Source of the DNA: Phycisphaerae bacterium
Lineage (GTDB): Bacteria; Planctomycetota; Phycisphaerae; UBA1845; UTPLA1
Reading direction: 5' to 3'
Assembly: GCA_023150615.1 (NCBI GenBank)
Contig: JAKLKO010000001.1
Location: 186,001 to 250,000 of the forward strand
Length of the DNA stretch: 64,000 nt
The translations under genes and the position numbers were made by a program. This document shows, piece after piece, positions 33,356 to 41,421 of the stretch. The notes beneath the pieces are model-generated. The model was not told the origin of the DNA. It did no database searches and worked only from the letters and a program-made list of their open reading frames with translations. Each line of letters begins with the position of its first letter. Within the stretch, counting starts at the first letter, position 1.

Positions 33356-35761
33356 TTACCGCGATGCGTCCAGCTCCACGAGCGCCTGTCGCGCCATGTC
33401 GCGCAGCTTGGCGTCCGGCGACGACGCCACCGAGCGCAGCAGTTCCGCCGCCTCCGCGCGTTGCCCGGCGCGACCGAGCAGCCAGCCCAGCCGGAACCGA
33501 AACTCCAACGAATCGGGCGCCAGCCGCACCGCCTCGCGGTATTCCAGCGTCGCCCCCGGCAGATCGCCGGTCGCCAGCAGGCTCGCGCCGATGTTCGCGC
33601 GGATGTCCGCGTCGTTGGAATTCAGCGACTGTGCGACGCGCCCGCGCGTCACCGCCTCGTCGAACCGACCCATCGCCGCCAGCGCCGAAGCGATGTCCGA
33701 CTGCACCTGCCACGAACGCGGTGCGAGTTGCTCCGCCTCGTCGAGGTGGTGCTTCGCGCCGATCGGATCGCCGATCTGCAACCGCAGACCCGCCAGATGC
33801 AGATGCGCCATTACGTCGCTCGCGTCGAGTTGCAACGCCCGTTGCAGCGCCGCCCGCGCTTCCTCGCGCCGCCCCAGCCGCGCCATCTGCAATCCGAACG
33901 ACCGGTGCAGCGATCCATCCGCGGGATTCACCACGATCGCCCGCTGCAATGAGGACGCGAGCGCTTCGGGCGCGGCACCCGGCCGACGCTCGGCCGTGAT
34001 GGCATCGTCCAGCCGCCCGGCGCGGCGAAGCGATTCGGCGAAGTAGTGCGCCGCCATCGCGTTGAGCGGCCGCGAGTCATGCCGCAGGCCCGAGTGCATT
34101 CGATCCAGCGCCCGCGCCCGGCCGATCTCGTCCGCCGCCGCGGCCGCATCACCTCGCCGCAGCAGCAGCAACCCGAGATTGAATCGCGCATGGGGGAATT
34201 CCGGATCGAGCTCGATCGCCCGCCGCGCGCAGATTTCCGATTCCTCGAATTCGCCCCGCGCCGCGAGAATCACGCCCAGGTGATCCAGCGTCCCGACATC
34301 CCGCGGCTCGGCCAGCGACATCCGCCGGATCCGTGCAACCGCGGCGTCCGTGTTGCCCGTCGTCAGGTCGATCCACGCCAGCGCCAGTTCCACCGGTGGA
34401 ACGCGCGTCAGCCCCCATCGCGACACGAGCTGCAGATACGGCCGTGCACGCTCCGCCGCCTCGCGCTCTGCCGGTCGCACCAGCCGCGTCAAGTCGCCGG
34501 CGATGTGCCAGCCGCCGACCGGTGCGGTCGTGCGATCAAACCAGCGCTCGCCGTACCACTGCGCCACGCGCATCAGCGTGCAGTGCCCGACGAACAGGCC
34601 GAGCACGACCATCAATGCCAGAAACGTACGTCCGCCGCGTTGCAGCGTCCCGGCCCGTCGCAACCGCACATGGTGCATCGACACGTCGCGCCGGCTCAGC
34701 ACGTGCCATGTCTTGAGCGCGAGATAGCTCAGAATTGCCGAGATCCCCAGCGAGAACAGGAACGGCACGACGCCGTATAGTCCGCGGAAGATCGCCAGCG
34801 ACAATAGGAAGACGATCGCCACGCCGATCTCTTCCGCCCACGTGCCGTCGAATCGCACCGCGCGGCGCTCGCCGCGCGCCACCACCCCGGCCGATGGCCG
34901 ACCAAACCCGAAGTACAAGGCATCGTTCGGACAGACGCTCACGCAGTCCATGCACTTCATGCACCCGGGATCGACGACCATTCCGAACAGGCGCACCTCC
35001 TCGGCGACGCGCACATTCGACGTGCAAACCGCGGAACAATGCCCGCAGGCATTGCAATCCTCCGTCACGCGAATCCGCCCCGGCGACCAGCGCTCCAGCA
35101 CGCCGAAGAACCCGCCGTATGGACATGCGTACGTGCAGAAGCCCTTGTTGCCGAGGAAGTACACGATCACGAATCCGCAAACGACCAGCGTCAGCACCGC
35201 GATCACCGGACCGGGGAACGTCTCCCAGAACGCCGATTTCAGGAGGTGATTGGTCCACGCGCCGCGCTCCACGCTGAGCCACCACTGCACGACCGAGGGC
35301 CACACGAACATGTACAGCGCCGCGATCAACGGCACGAAGACCAGCACGCGTGAGCGAAAGGGCTTGGGTTTCAGACCCAGCTTTCGCAAGACCCAACCGC
35401 ACAGGTCCTGGAGCGCGACGATGTGGCACGCCCAGCCGCACACAAACCGCCCGAAGATCAGTGTCGAAAGCAGTGCCGCTCCGAAGAAGATCGCCCCCGC
35501 GTTCACGCGGCCGGTTTGCAGAGTCTCCATCGCCTCCGATGGCTCGACCGGCGAGACCGTTCGTCCCGCGATGAACCAATGCGTCAGGTGCGCGAGAAAC
35601 AGGACATGAACGGAAATCAGCACCGCGGCCCGGACGCGGCCCATCCGCGATGGATGGATCGTCGTCGGACGCGCCGGCGACGCACCGCCGTGTACAACGG
35701 GCAGCGGCAGGCGGCGCGGCCGATCCGCTCCGGGCGTGCACTCTCCGGCGGTTGAGGCCAT
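33356..35761 (-). CDS. Polyferredoxin-like membrane protein fused to TPR domain
   Basis: 801 residues in two parts. Residues 40-400 form a NapH/NosR/CcoG-like membrane ferredoxin: FGRFVCGWACH and FCTYACPYGG in membrane loops, then two [4Fe-4S] sites (Cys236/239/242/246 and Cys267/270/273/277), and more membrane segments. Residues 440-795 are tandem TPR units, including LGVILAARGEFEESEICARRA (split as LGVILAARGEFEE and SEICARRA). The enzyme half is expected to pass electrons across or at the membrane; the TPR half would bind partners. The fusion is unusual and no partner reductase is adjacent. No Shine-Dalgarno sequence precedes the ATG. Confidence 0.82.
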   Translation of the reverse strand: MASTAGECTPGADRPRRLPLPVVHGGASPARPTTIHPSRMGRVRAAVLISVHVLFLAHLTHWFIAGRTVSPVEPSEAMETLQTGRVNAGAIFFGAALLSTLIFGRFVCGWACHIVALQDLCGWVLRKLGLKPKPFRSRVLVFVPLIAALYMFVWPSVVQWWLSVERGAWTNHLLKSAFWETFPGPVIAVLTLVVCGFVIVYFLGNKGFCTYACPYGGFFGVLERWSPGRIRVTEDCNACGHCSAVCTSNVRVAEEVRLFGMVVDPGCMKCMDCVSVCPNDALYFGFGRPSAGVVARGERRAVRFDGTWAEEIGVAIVFLLSLAIFRGLYGVVPFLFSLGISAILSYLALKTWHVLSRRDVSMHHVRLRRAGTLQRGGRTFLALMVVLGLFVGHCTLMRVAQWYGERWFDRTTAPVGGWHIAGDLTRLVRPAEREAAERARPYLQLVSRWGLTRVPPVELALAWIDLTTGNTDAAVARIRRMSLAEPRDVGTLDHLGVILAARGEFEESEICARRAIELDPEFPHARFNLGLLLLRRGDAAAAADEIGRARALDRMHSGLRHDSRPLNAMAAHYFAESLRRAGRLDDAITAERRPGAAPEALASSLQRAIVVNPADGSLHRSFGLQMARLGRREEARAALQRALQLDASDVMAHLHLAGLRLQIGDPIGAKHHLDEAEQLAPRSWQVQSDIASALAAMGRFDEAVTRGRVAQSLNSNDADIRANIGASLLATGDLPGATLEYREAVRLAPDSLEFRFRLGWLLGRAGQRAEAAELLRSVASSPDAKLRDMARQALVELDASR

Positions 35762-35921
35762 CGTTGTTTCATTCTAAGTCGCGGGCCATCATCCGTCAGA
35801 CGTGTCCGATTTTGGCTTGTCAGCGGAGCCTGGCGGCGATTGAATCCCGGCGGACACGCGGATATGAATCGCAACGCAACCGCCCTCGGGCGATGGTTGC
35901 ACGCGCTACAGGAATCCAGCC

Positions 35922-36167
35922 ATGGCCGACGCGAAACACGGGACCCGCCCCATCGTCATCGACGAAACACCGGGGAAAAAGGCCTACTGCCAGTGCGGCT
36001 GGTCGGAGAAGCTGCCCTACTGCGACGGCTCGCACAATCGCATGCAGACGGGGCTGCGGCCGATCGTCTGCGAGATCTCCGAGCCGGCGAAGAAGGCCGT
36101 CTGTCAGTGCCATCAGAGCGGCAACCTGCCCTGGTGCGATGGGACGCATTCAAGGCTCGGCGCCTGA
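35922..36167 (+). CDS. Tandem CDGSH iron-sulfur protein
   Basis: 81 residues with two CDGSH domains, each binding a [2Fe-2S] cluster through three Cys and one His: CQCGWSEKLPYCDGSH (Cys23, 25, 34 and His38) and CQCHQSGNLPWCDGTH (Cys61, 63, 72 and His76). This is the arrangement of CISD3/MiNT-type and small bacterial CDGSH proteins, whose cluster can be lost or transferred in redox sensing. It is divergent from the polyferredoxin/TPR gene, so the two may act in the same redox process. Confidence 0.93.
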   Translation: MADAKHGTRPIVIDETPGKKAYCQCGWSEKLPYCDGSHNRMQTGLRPIVCEISEPAKKAVCQCHQSGNLPWCDGTHSRLGA

Positions 36168-36240
36168 TTCTCCTCATACGAATGCGCGCCCCGACACCGC
36201 GCGCACCCCGCGCGTCGTGCCCGTTCCGCGTCGCCGGCGA

Positions 36241-36392
36241 CGATCCATACGGGTATTCGTGATCTTCCGGCCGGGGAGGGCGAAGCTCCTGCCGAGCCGC
36301 AGTTGACACAAGAACGGCGGACCCACGTCCCAGCTCGCTGGGAGGCTCGCCGCCTCGGACAACGTGAATTGAGATCGTGAATGCCCATATCG
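36241..36392 (+). repeat. Interspersed inverted repeat, copy A
   Basis: A 152-base element that aligns without gaps to the reverse complement of 39662-39813, with 113 of 152 identical bases by manual count and 87 of 110 over 36241-36350. The first ten bases, CGATCCATAC, and GGAGGCTCGC (36341-36350) are identical in both. It holds the perfect hairpin TCCCAG-CTCG-CTGGGA. Similarity stops sharply at both ends. It sits in the 342-base gap between the CDGSH gene and the next secreted-protein gene, and contains no transposase. Confidence 0.8.
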
Positions 36393-36416
36393 TTCCGGCT
36401 GAACACGCGATCGCGC

Positions 36417-36446
36417 TGGACCGCGTTCACACGTCCGCGTTAGAAT
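36417..36446 (+). promoter_or_regulatory. Candidate promoter of the dockerin-type secreted protein
   Basis: TGGACC (36417-36422) and TAGAAT (36441-36446) are 18 bases apart, matching -35/-10 boxes at 4 of 6 and 5 of 6 positions. It would give a leader of about 57 bases containing GGAGGG at 36498-36503, six bases before the GTG at 36510. The box spacing is acceptable rather than ideal. Confidence 0.35.
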
Positions 36447-36509
36447 GGGAGACTGGACGGGCCGGACAACCAATAGCCGAATCAGCAGAGCCGGGATGGA
36501 GGGTCGACT

Positions 36510-37712
36510 GTGCGTGCTCGACGAATCATCGTCGTCGGATGGGGCTGCATTCTGCTCGGGACGTCGTCTCAACGGGCCGCGGCGTCGTTTCACCTGATGC
36601 AGATTGAACAGGTCATCGGCGGCGTCAATGGCGACACCAGCGCGCAGGCGATCCAGTTCCGAATGCGCTCGCTCTTTCAGAACCAGGTCCAGTTCGGGCG
36701 CTTCGTCGTCCGCGATGCCGGTGGCGCCAATCCCATCACCCTCGCGCAGGCCTCCGGCCCGGTCCCCAACAACTCGACCGGGGCGCGCGTCCTGTACGCG
36801 ACGCCCGCCTTCGCTTCGTACACGAATCCGCCGGCCGTCGTAGACGTGCCCATGACCAGCGCCATCCCGCCGTCCTACCTGGCGGCCGGCACGCTGACGT
36901 TTGAAGATGCGTCGACCGGGACGGTGTACTGGCGACTGAGCTGGGGAGGCGCGAGCTATACCGGCACGGGAACGGGCGCCCTGACGAACGACGCCGACGG
37001 GAATTTCAATCCGCCGTTCGCTGGTCCGTTGCCGTCGGCGACGTTGCAGGCCCTGCGGTTCAACGGCTCCGCGACCGCGCCGAGCACCAACAACGCCGCC
37101 GACTACTCGCTGACCGCCGGCGCGGCGGTCTTCACGAACAACGCCGGCAGCAGCTTCACCGTCGTCCCCCTGCCGGCGAGCCGGCTCACGATCGACACGA
37201 TCACCAGCCCGCAAACGGCCAACGCGCCGTTCGACGTCGTCGTTCGGGCGCGAGACTCGCTGAACAACCTGGCGAACGTCACCGCCAACACCGGCGTTTC
37301 GCTGAGCGCGACCGGCGGCGCAACCGCAAATCTCGGCGGCAACACCGCCGGCACGATCGCGGCCGGCACCAACACCATCCTGATTTCCGGCGTCACCTAC
37401 GCGCAGGCCGAGACGATCACCATCACCGCCTCTCGAACGTCCGGCGACAACCTGACGTCGGGCGAGTCGAACGCCTTCGACGTTCAGACGCCCGTGCCGC
37501 CCTGTGCGAGCTGCCGCGGCGATGTCGATTCGGACAACGGGGTCGATGGCGACGACGTTCAGCCGTACGTCACGTGCGTCGCGGGCGGCGATCCGTTCGC
37601 GAGCGGCTGCGGCTGCGCCGACGTCAATGCGAACGGCACGTTCGACGCAGGCGACCAGACCGATTTCATCGATCGGCTGCTGGGCTTCGCACCCACGCCC
37701 GGTTGCCCCTAG
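36510..37712 (+). CDS. Secreted protein with Ig-like domain and dockerin-like EF-hand pair
   Basis: 400 residues starting at GTG with GGAGGG six bases upstream. A signal peptide is visible (RRIIVVGWGCILLG, then AAASF). Residues 30-210 are a beta-rich domain of unknown type, and about 215-330 form an Ig/bacterial invasin-like domain (FDVVVRARDSLNNLANVTAN, split as FDVVVRARD and LNNLANVTAN). The end has two Asp-rich loops: GDVDSDNGVDGDD and ADVNANGTFDAGD, each followed by a helix (FIDRLLG). These are calcium-binding EF-hand repeats of the dockerin type I kind. In planctomycetes such modules are common on secreted proteins without any cellulosome. Confidence 0.82.
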   Translation: MRARRIIVVGWGCILLGTSSQRAAASFHLMQIEQVIGGVNGDTSAQAIQFRMRSLFQNQVQFGRFVVRDAGGANPITLAQASGPVPNNSTGARVLYATPAFASYTNPPAVVDVPMTSAIPPSYLAAGTLTFEDASTGTVYWRLSWGGASYTGTGTGALTNDADGNFNPPFAGPLPSATLQALRFNGSATAPSTNNAADYSLTAGAAVFTNNAGSSFTVVPLPASRLTIDTITSPQTANAPFDVVVRARDSLNNLANVTANTGVSLSATGGATANLGGNTAGTIAAGTNTILISGVTYAQAETITITASRTSGDNLTSGESNAFDVQTPVPPCASCRGDVDSDNGVDGDDVQPYVTCVAGGDPFASGCGCADVNANGTFDAGDQTDFIDRLLGFAPTPGCP

Positions 37713-37849
37713 GGCACGCGCACGCCGCGACGTCTCGCGATCGCGCGACGACTCGACCGGTCGACGCGCGGCGAATCTCCCGCGTCGAGGCCGCGCGCCT
37801 TGAATTCTCACGCCCGCCGAATTCCAATCCTCATCTTTCGGGAGACCTC

Positions 37850-39631
37850 ATGCGCTGGACCCGCTATCTCATCCCCACCACCAAGGAAGTCCCCAAAGAC
37901 GCGACTGTCCCTTCCCATCAACTGATGATCCGCACCGGGCTGATCCGCCAGCTCGCCGCTGGCGTCTACACCTACCTGCCGCTCGGCTACCGGAGCCTGC
38001 GGAAGATCGAGGCCATCGTCCGCGAAGAGATGAATCGCGCCGGGGCGATCGAGCTCCACATGCCCTGCCTCCAACCGCTCGATCTCTGGGACGAGTCCGG
38101 CCGCACGCAGGTCATGGGCGACGTCCTCCTGCGACTCGCCGGACCGAAGGGTGACTGGCGGACGCAGACGTGCCTCGGCCCGACGCACGAAGAGAACGTC
38201 ACCGAGATCGCCCGCGCGTTCGTCAACAGCTACAAGCAACTGCCGATCAATCTGTACCAGATCCAGACGAAGTTCCGCGGCGAGGCCCGGCCGAAGTCCG
38301 GCGTCCTCCGCACGCGCGAGTTTCTCATGAAGGACGCCTACAGCTTCGACCGCGACAAGGCCGGACTCGATCTCAGCTACCAGAAGATGTACGACGCCTA
38401 TTGCCGCATTTACGAGCGCTGCGGCCTGCCCTACCTCGTCGTCGAAGCCGAGAGCGGGCCGATCGGCGGAGATGCCTCGCACGAGTTCATGGTCCTGACC
38501 GACGCCGGTGAGGACATCGTCGCGGTCAGCGAAAGCGGCGACTACGCCGCCAATACCGAGCGTGCCATCGCCGCGCCCATCGCGCCTTCGGATGACCCGA
38601 TGCAGCCGCTCGAAGAGGTCCATACGCCATCGCAGCGGACGATTGACGAGGTCTGCGCGTTCCTCAAGACCCGGCCTGGGCAGATGATCAAGACGTTGAT
38701 CTACCTCCGACCCGCGCCAAGTGCCCCGGATTCGCACGCGCCGGCGCGCGCGGCTGCCCCCGCGAACCCATCCCCGGTCGTCGTCCTGATCCGCGGCGAC
38801 CACGAGGTCAACGAGCACAAGCTCAAGAAGGCTGCGGGCGGTCCGCTCGAACTCGCCGGCGAGGGCGTCATCCAGAACCTGACCGGCGCGGACGTCGGCT
38901 TCGCCGGGCCGCACGGCCTTGTCGAGCGCGGCGCGAGACTGATCATCGATCCTGCCGTCGTCGCCATGCGAAACGCCTGCACCGGTGCAAACAAAACCGG
39001 CTACCATGTGCGGAATCTCAACCCCGGGCGCGATTTCCCCACCAGCGGTGACAACGTCGTCGTCGCGGACGTCCGAAACGTCGTCGACGGCGACGCTTCG
39101 CCCACCGGCAGCGGCTCGCCGCTGCGGCTTCGCACGGCCATCGAGGTCGGCCACGTCTTCAAGCTCGGCACAAAGTACAGCGACGCCCTGAAGGCCCACT
39201 TCCTCGATCAGGATGGCAAGAGCAAGCCGTTCATCATGGGCTGCTACGGGATCGGGCTGAACCGCATCATGGCCGCCGCGATCGAGGCCCATCACGATGA
39301 GAACGGCATCATCTGGCCGGCCAGCATCGCGCCGTTCGAGGTGCTGATCGTGGCCCTCGACCCGCGCGAGGCCGACGTGATGTCGACCGCCGAGACGCTG
39401 CACGACGAACTCGAGGCCGCGGGGGTCGACGTGTTGTTTGACGACCGCGACGAGCGGGCCGGGTTCAAGTTCAAGGACGCCGACCTGATCGGCATCCCGC
39501 TGCGAATCACCGTGGGCCGCAAGAGCCTGGCGGACGGCGTGGTGGAACTGAAGCGCCGGGACTCAAGCGATGTGACGAAGCTCGCGCCAACGGCGGTGAA
39601 GAGTCACGTGCTGCAGGTGATGCATACTTGA
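37850..39631 (+). CDS. proS: Prolyl-tRNA synthetase, bacterial type
   Basis: Charges tRNA-Pro and, through an inserted domain, clears mischarged alanine. The ATG at 37850 follows GGGAG at 5 bases. The 593-residue class II enzyme has motif 1 region (TYLPLGYRSLRKIEAIV), motif 2 (FRGEARPKSGVLRTREFLMKDAYSF, cited as FRGEARPKSG then REFLMKDAYSF), and motif 3 (GCYGIGLNRIMAA). The insertion domain (about 225-400) with GDHEVNEHKLKK and the YbaK-like fold is present, so it is the bacterial editing type rather than the archaeal/eukaryotic one. A repeat copy lies 30 bases past its stop. Confidence 0.96.
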   Translation: MRWTRYLIPTTKEVPKDATVPSHQLMIRTGLIRQLAAGVYTYLPLGYRSLRKIEAIVREEMNRAGAIELHMPCLQPLDLWDESGRTQVMGDVLLRLAGPKGDWRTQTCLGPTHEENVTEIARAFVNSYKQLPINLYQIQTKFRGEARPKSGVLRTREFLMKDAYSFDRDKAGLDLSYQKMYDAYCRIYERCGLPYLVVEAESGPIGGDASHEFMVLTDAGEDIVAVSESGDYAANTERAIAAPIAPSDDPMQPLEEVHTPSQRTIDEVCAFLKTRPGQMIKTLIYLRPAPSAPDSHAPARAAAPANPSPVVVLIRGDHEVNEHKLKKAAGGPLELAGEGVIQNLTGADVGFAGPHGLVERGARLIIDPAVVAMRNACTGANKTGYHVRNLNPGRDFPTSGDNVVVADVRNVVDGDASPTGSGSPLRLRTAIEVGHVFKLGTKYSDALKAHFLDQDGKSKPFIMGCYGIGLNRIMAAAIEAHHDENGIIWPASIAPFEVLIVALDPREADVMSTAETLHDELEAAGVDVLFDDRDERAGFKFKDADLIGIPLRITVGRKSLADGVVELKRRDSSDVTKLAPTAVKSHVLQVMHT

Positions 39632-39661
39632 TGCGGCCGACCAGCGAAACTCCTCACCGCG

Positions 39662-39813
39662 CCACATGGTCATTCACAATCTCGCCCTCCGTCGTTCAGG
39701 AGGGCGAGCCTCCCGGTGAGCCGGGAAAAGGGTCTGCCGCTCGTGTGTGAACCGCAACTCGGCAGGAGCCTCTCCCTCACGCGCCGTAATATCATGGATA
39801 TCCGTATGGATCG
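39662..39813 (-). repeat. Interspersed inverted repeat, copy B
   Basis: The reverse-complement partner of 36241-36392, the same length and without gaps. In its own orientation the hairpin is TCCCGG-CTCA-CCGGGA. Compared with copy A the fifth base pair has changed from A-T to G-C with both partners changing, so the stem is conserved by compensatory substitution. It starts 30 bases after the proS stop, and together the two copies bracket the dockerin-type gene and proS. Confidence 0.8.
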
Positions 39814-40137
39814 ATTCGACGGACCCTCGGTCTTGACGCTCGCAACAGGTGACGGAACTGGAAGTTCGAGTCTCGCCCGAGCTTTGATTGGTTTCATGAA
39901 TCAGCCTCGCGCTTCCTCAATGTGGCCGGAACACCCTGAAATGCCGGCAAGACGAGCACCCAACTTGGAGGGCGCGTTCCAAGCCGTGCGACGCAACGAG
40001 GCGCTATTCCTAAATGCCGCCGAGGCGCTGAACGCCGCCAATGCGCCCGACACGGTCGTGGGCGCGCAGACCGTGAACGCGTGGATTGCGACCATTGACG
40101 AAGGCGCGACGCACGCCGCTCCCGCCCGCAACGTACA
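39814..40137. other. Unassigned region after repeat copy B
   Basis: No gene can be supported. One plus-strand frame stays open through here, but it runs on through the GNAT remnant and sdhB with Arg/Pro-rich translation. In the minus-strand frame near 39900-39970 a stretch PSWVLVLPAFQGVPATL vaguely recalls a GNAT acetyl-CoA motif (VLPxFQGxGxAT). It may be another shuffled piece of the neighbouring pseudogene; this is weak evidence. Confidence 0.3.
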
Positions 40138-40442
40138 CCAGTCCGCGCGGCGAAGCTCGTACCGCACCACGCCGTCTTCTCCCGCACGCCCGTCTCTCGG
40201 CCGACCCTTGAACCCGACCCTCCGACCAACCCCCGCGGCTCGCGCAAGACCGCGTACCAGACTCCCCAGCCGCCGATGCCCGGTTCGCGCCGCAACGTCG
40301 CCGCGAGCGGCGACTGCGCATCCGCCATCACCTCGGGCGGCCACTCATCCGTCACCGTGGCGCGAAGAACGGTCCCGAACCGCGCGCAATCTCCCGCCGC
40401 CGCGGCCTCGGCCGCCGCCAGCGACGCGGCGACCAGCTCCAA
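40138..40442 (-). pseudogene. GNAT acetyltransferase remnant (frameshift and internal deletion)
   Basis: The minus-strand translation gives a GNAT N-terminus (VTDEWPPEVMADAQ, GIGGWGVWYAVLREP, LVGGSG), then a one-base frameshift into GFKGRPRDGRAG, which jumps at once to a GNAT C-terminal tail (EDGVVRYELRRADW). The central acetyl-CoA-binding part of about 70 residues is missing. The order of fragments and the continued open frame without a stop show the gene is dead. The intact family would be a small-molecule N-acetyltransferase. It lies just after sdhB on the same strand. The upstream limit (a TTG at 40442) is uncertain. Confidence 0.6.
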
Positions 40443-40475
40443 TCTCGCCGTCTGAAGAACCCGTGCCGGCGCTGC

Positions 40476-41306
40476 TCACCGCAGCAACCACCGCTTCAGC
40501 GCGTACAGCGTCGTCTGTCGCCCGGCCACCGCGATCGATCGCGTCAGCGGGATCTCCTTCGGACAGACCTTTACGCAGTTCTGCGCATTCCCGCAATCCG
40601 TAATTCCCCCCGGCCCCATCATCGCCTCCAGCCGCTCGCGGGCCGCCAGACGGCCGGTCGGATGCGTGTTGAACAGCACCGCCTGCGAGATCGCCGCCGC
40701 GCCGAGGAATTCCTCGTCGTACGCGGCGACCTTCCGCGCCTCGTACTGCTCCGGCGACTCGCCCGCGTCGCGCGACATCTCGATCTTCGAGAATTGCGGG
40801 CACGCCTCGACGCAGCAGCCGCAGGTCATGCACCGCGACAGCGGGTAGGCTTGCTCCTGCTCCTCCGGCGAGACCCGCGGGCCTTCGCCCGCGTCGTGGT
40901 AGCCGGCGACGGCAATCCACGCCCGGACGCGCTTGAGCGAATGGAACATCCGCGCGCGGTCGACGAACAGATCGCGGACCACCGGGAACTTCGTCATCGG
41001 CTCGAGCACGATCTCGCTCGGCTGCTCCTCCAGCAGGCGATCGACCAGCGCCGTGCAGGCCTGCCGCACGCGCCCGTTGACCAGCATCGTGCACGCCCCG
41101 CAGACCTCCTCCAGGCAGTTGCAATCCCACACCACCGGCGTCGTCTCCCGACCGTCAATCGTTACCGGGTGCGCCGCCACGGCCTGAAGCGCCGAAATCA
41201 CGTTCATCTGCGGCTGATACGGAATCTCGAAGTACTGCCAGTAGCGCGGCGACTCGGGCCCGTCCTGTCGCGCAATACGAAGTCGAATCGTGCGGCCTTC
41301 CGCCAT
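40476..41306 (-). CDS. sdhB: Succinate dehydrogenase/fumarate reductase iron-sulfur subunit
   Basis: Carries electrons from the flavoprotein subunit to quinone through three clusters. The 276-residue protein has the plant-type [2Fe-2S] ligands in DCNCLEEVCGAC with RQAC (Cys62, 64, 69, 72, 84), then CMTCGCCVEACP (Cys159, 162, 165, 169) and the last set at Cys238, 244 and 248. The ATG at 41306 is chosen because AGGGAG is five bases upstream. sdhA and sdhC are not adjacent (a GNAT remnant follows, and an EamA gene lies upstream), so the complex must be encoded in pieces. It has its own promoter. Confidence 0.93.
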   Translation of the reverse strand: MAEGRTIRLRIARQDGPESPRYWQYFEIPYQPQMNVISALQAVAAHPVTIDGRETTPVVWDCNCLEEVCGACTMLVNGRVRQACTALVDRLLEEQPSEIVLEPMTKFPVVRDLFVDRARMFHSLKRVRAWIAVAGYHDAGEGPRVSPEEQEQAYPLSRCMTCGCCVEACPQFSKIEMSRDAGESPEQYEARKVAAYDEEFLGAAAISQAVLFNTHPTGRLAARERLEAMMGPGGITDCGNAQNCVKVCPKEIPLTRSIAVAGRQTTLYALKRWLLR

Positions 41307-41353
41307 GCCTGCTCCCTCGCTGCTTCCACCCGCGTCCGCGCCGGGTCGGCCCG

Positions 41354-41383
41354 ATTGTAATCCTCGCCGCGCGGACCGGCCAA
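41354..41383 (-). promoter_or_regulatory. Candidate promoter of sdhB
   Basis: On the minus strand, TTGGCC (41383-41378), an 18-base spacer, then TACAAT (41359-41354), matching -35/-10 consensus at 4 of 6 and 5 of 6. The start site near 41346 leaves a leader of about 40 bases ending in the ribosome binding site AGGGAG. Confidence 0.5.
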
Positions 41384-41421
41384 TCACCCGCGGCCACAAC
41401 CGACCGCCGCGACTGCTGCGC

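Noticed and set aside
37808-39403. 531-codon minus-strand frame across proS
   Set aside because: Antisense shadow of a clear prolyl-tRNA synthetase; no motifs and no ribosome binding site.
39716-40603. 295-codon plus-strand frame after proS
   Set aside because: Runs through repeat copy B, a GNAT remnant and the end of sdhB; the second half is Arg/Pro/Ser-rich. The first half has some protein-like pieces but no recognisable domain.
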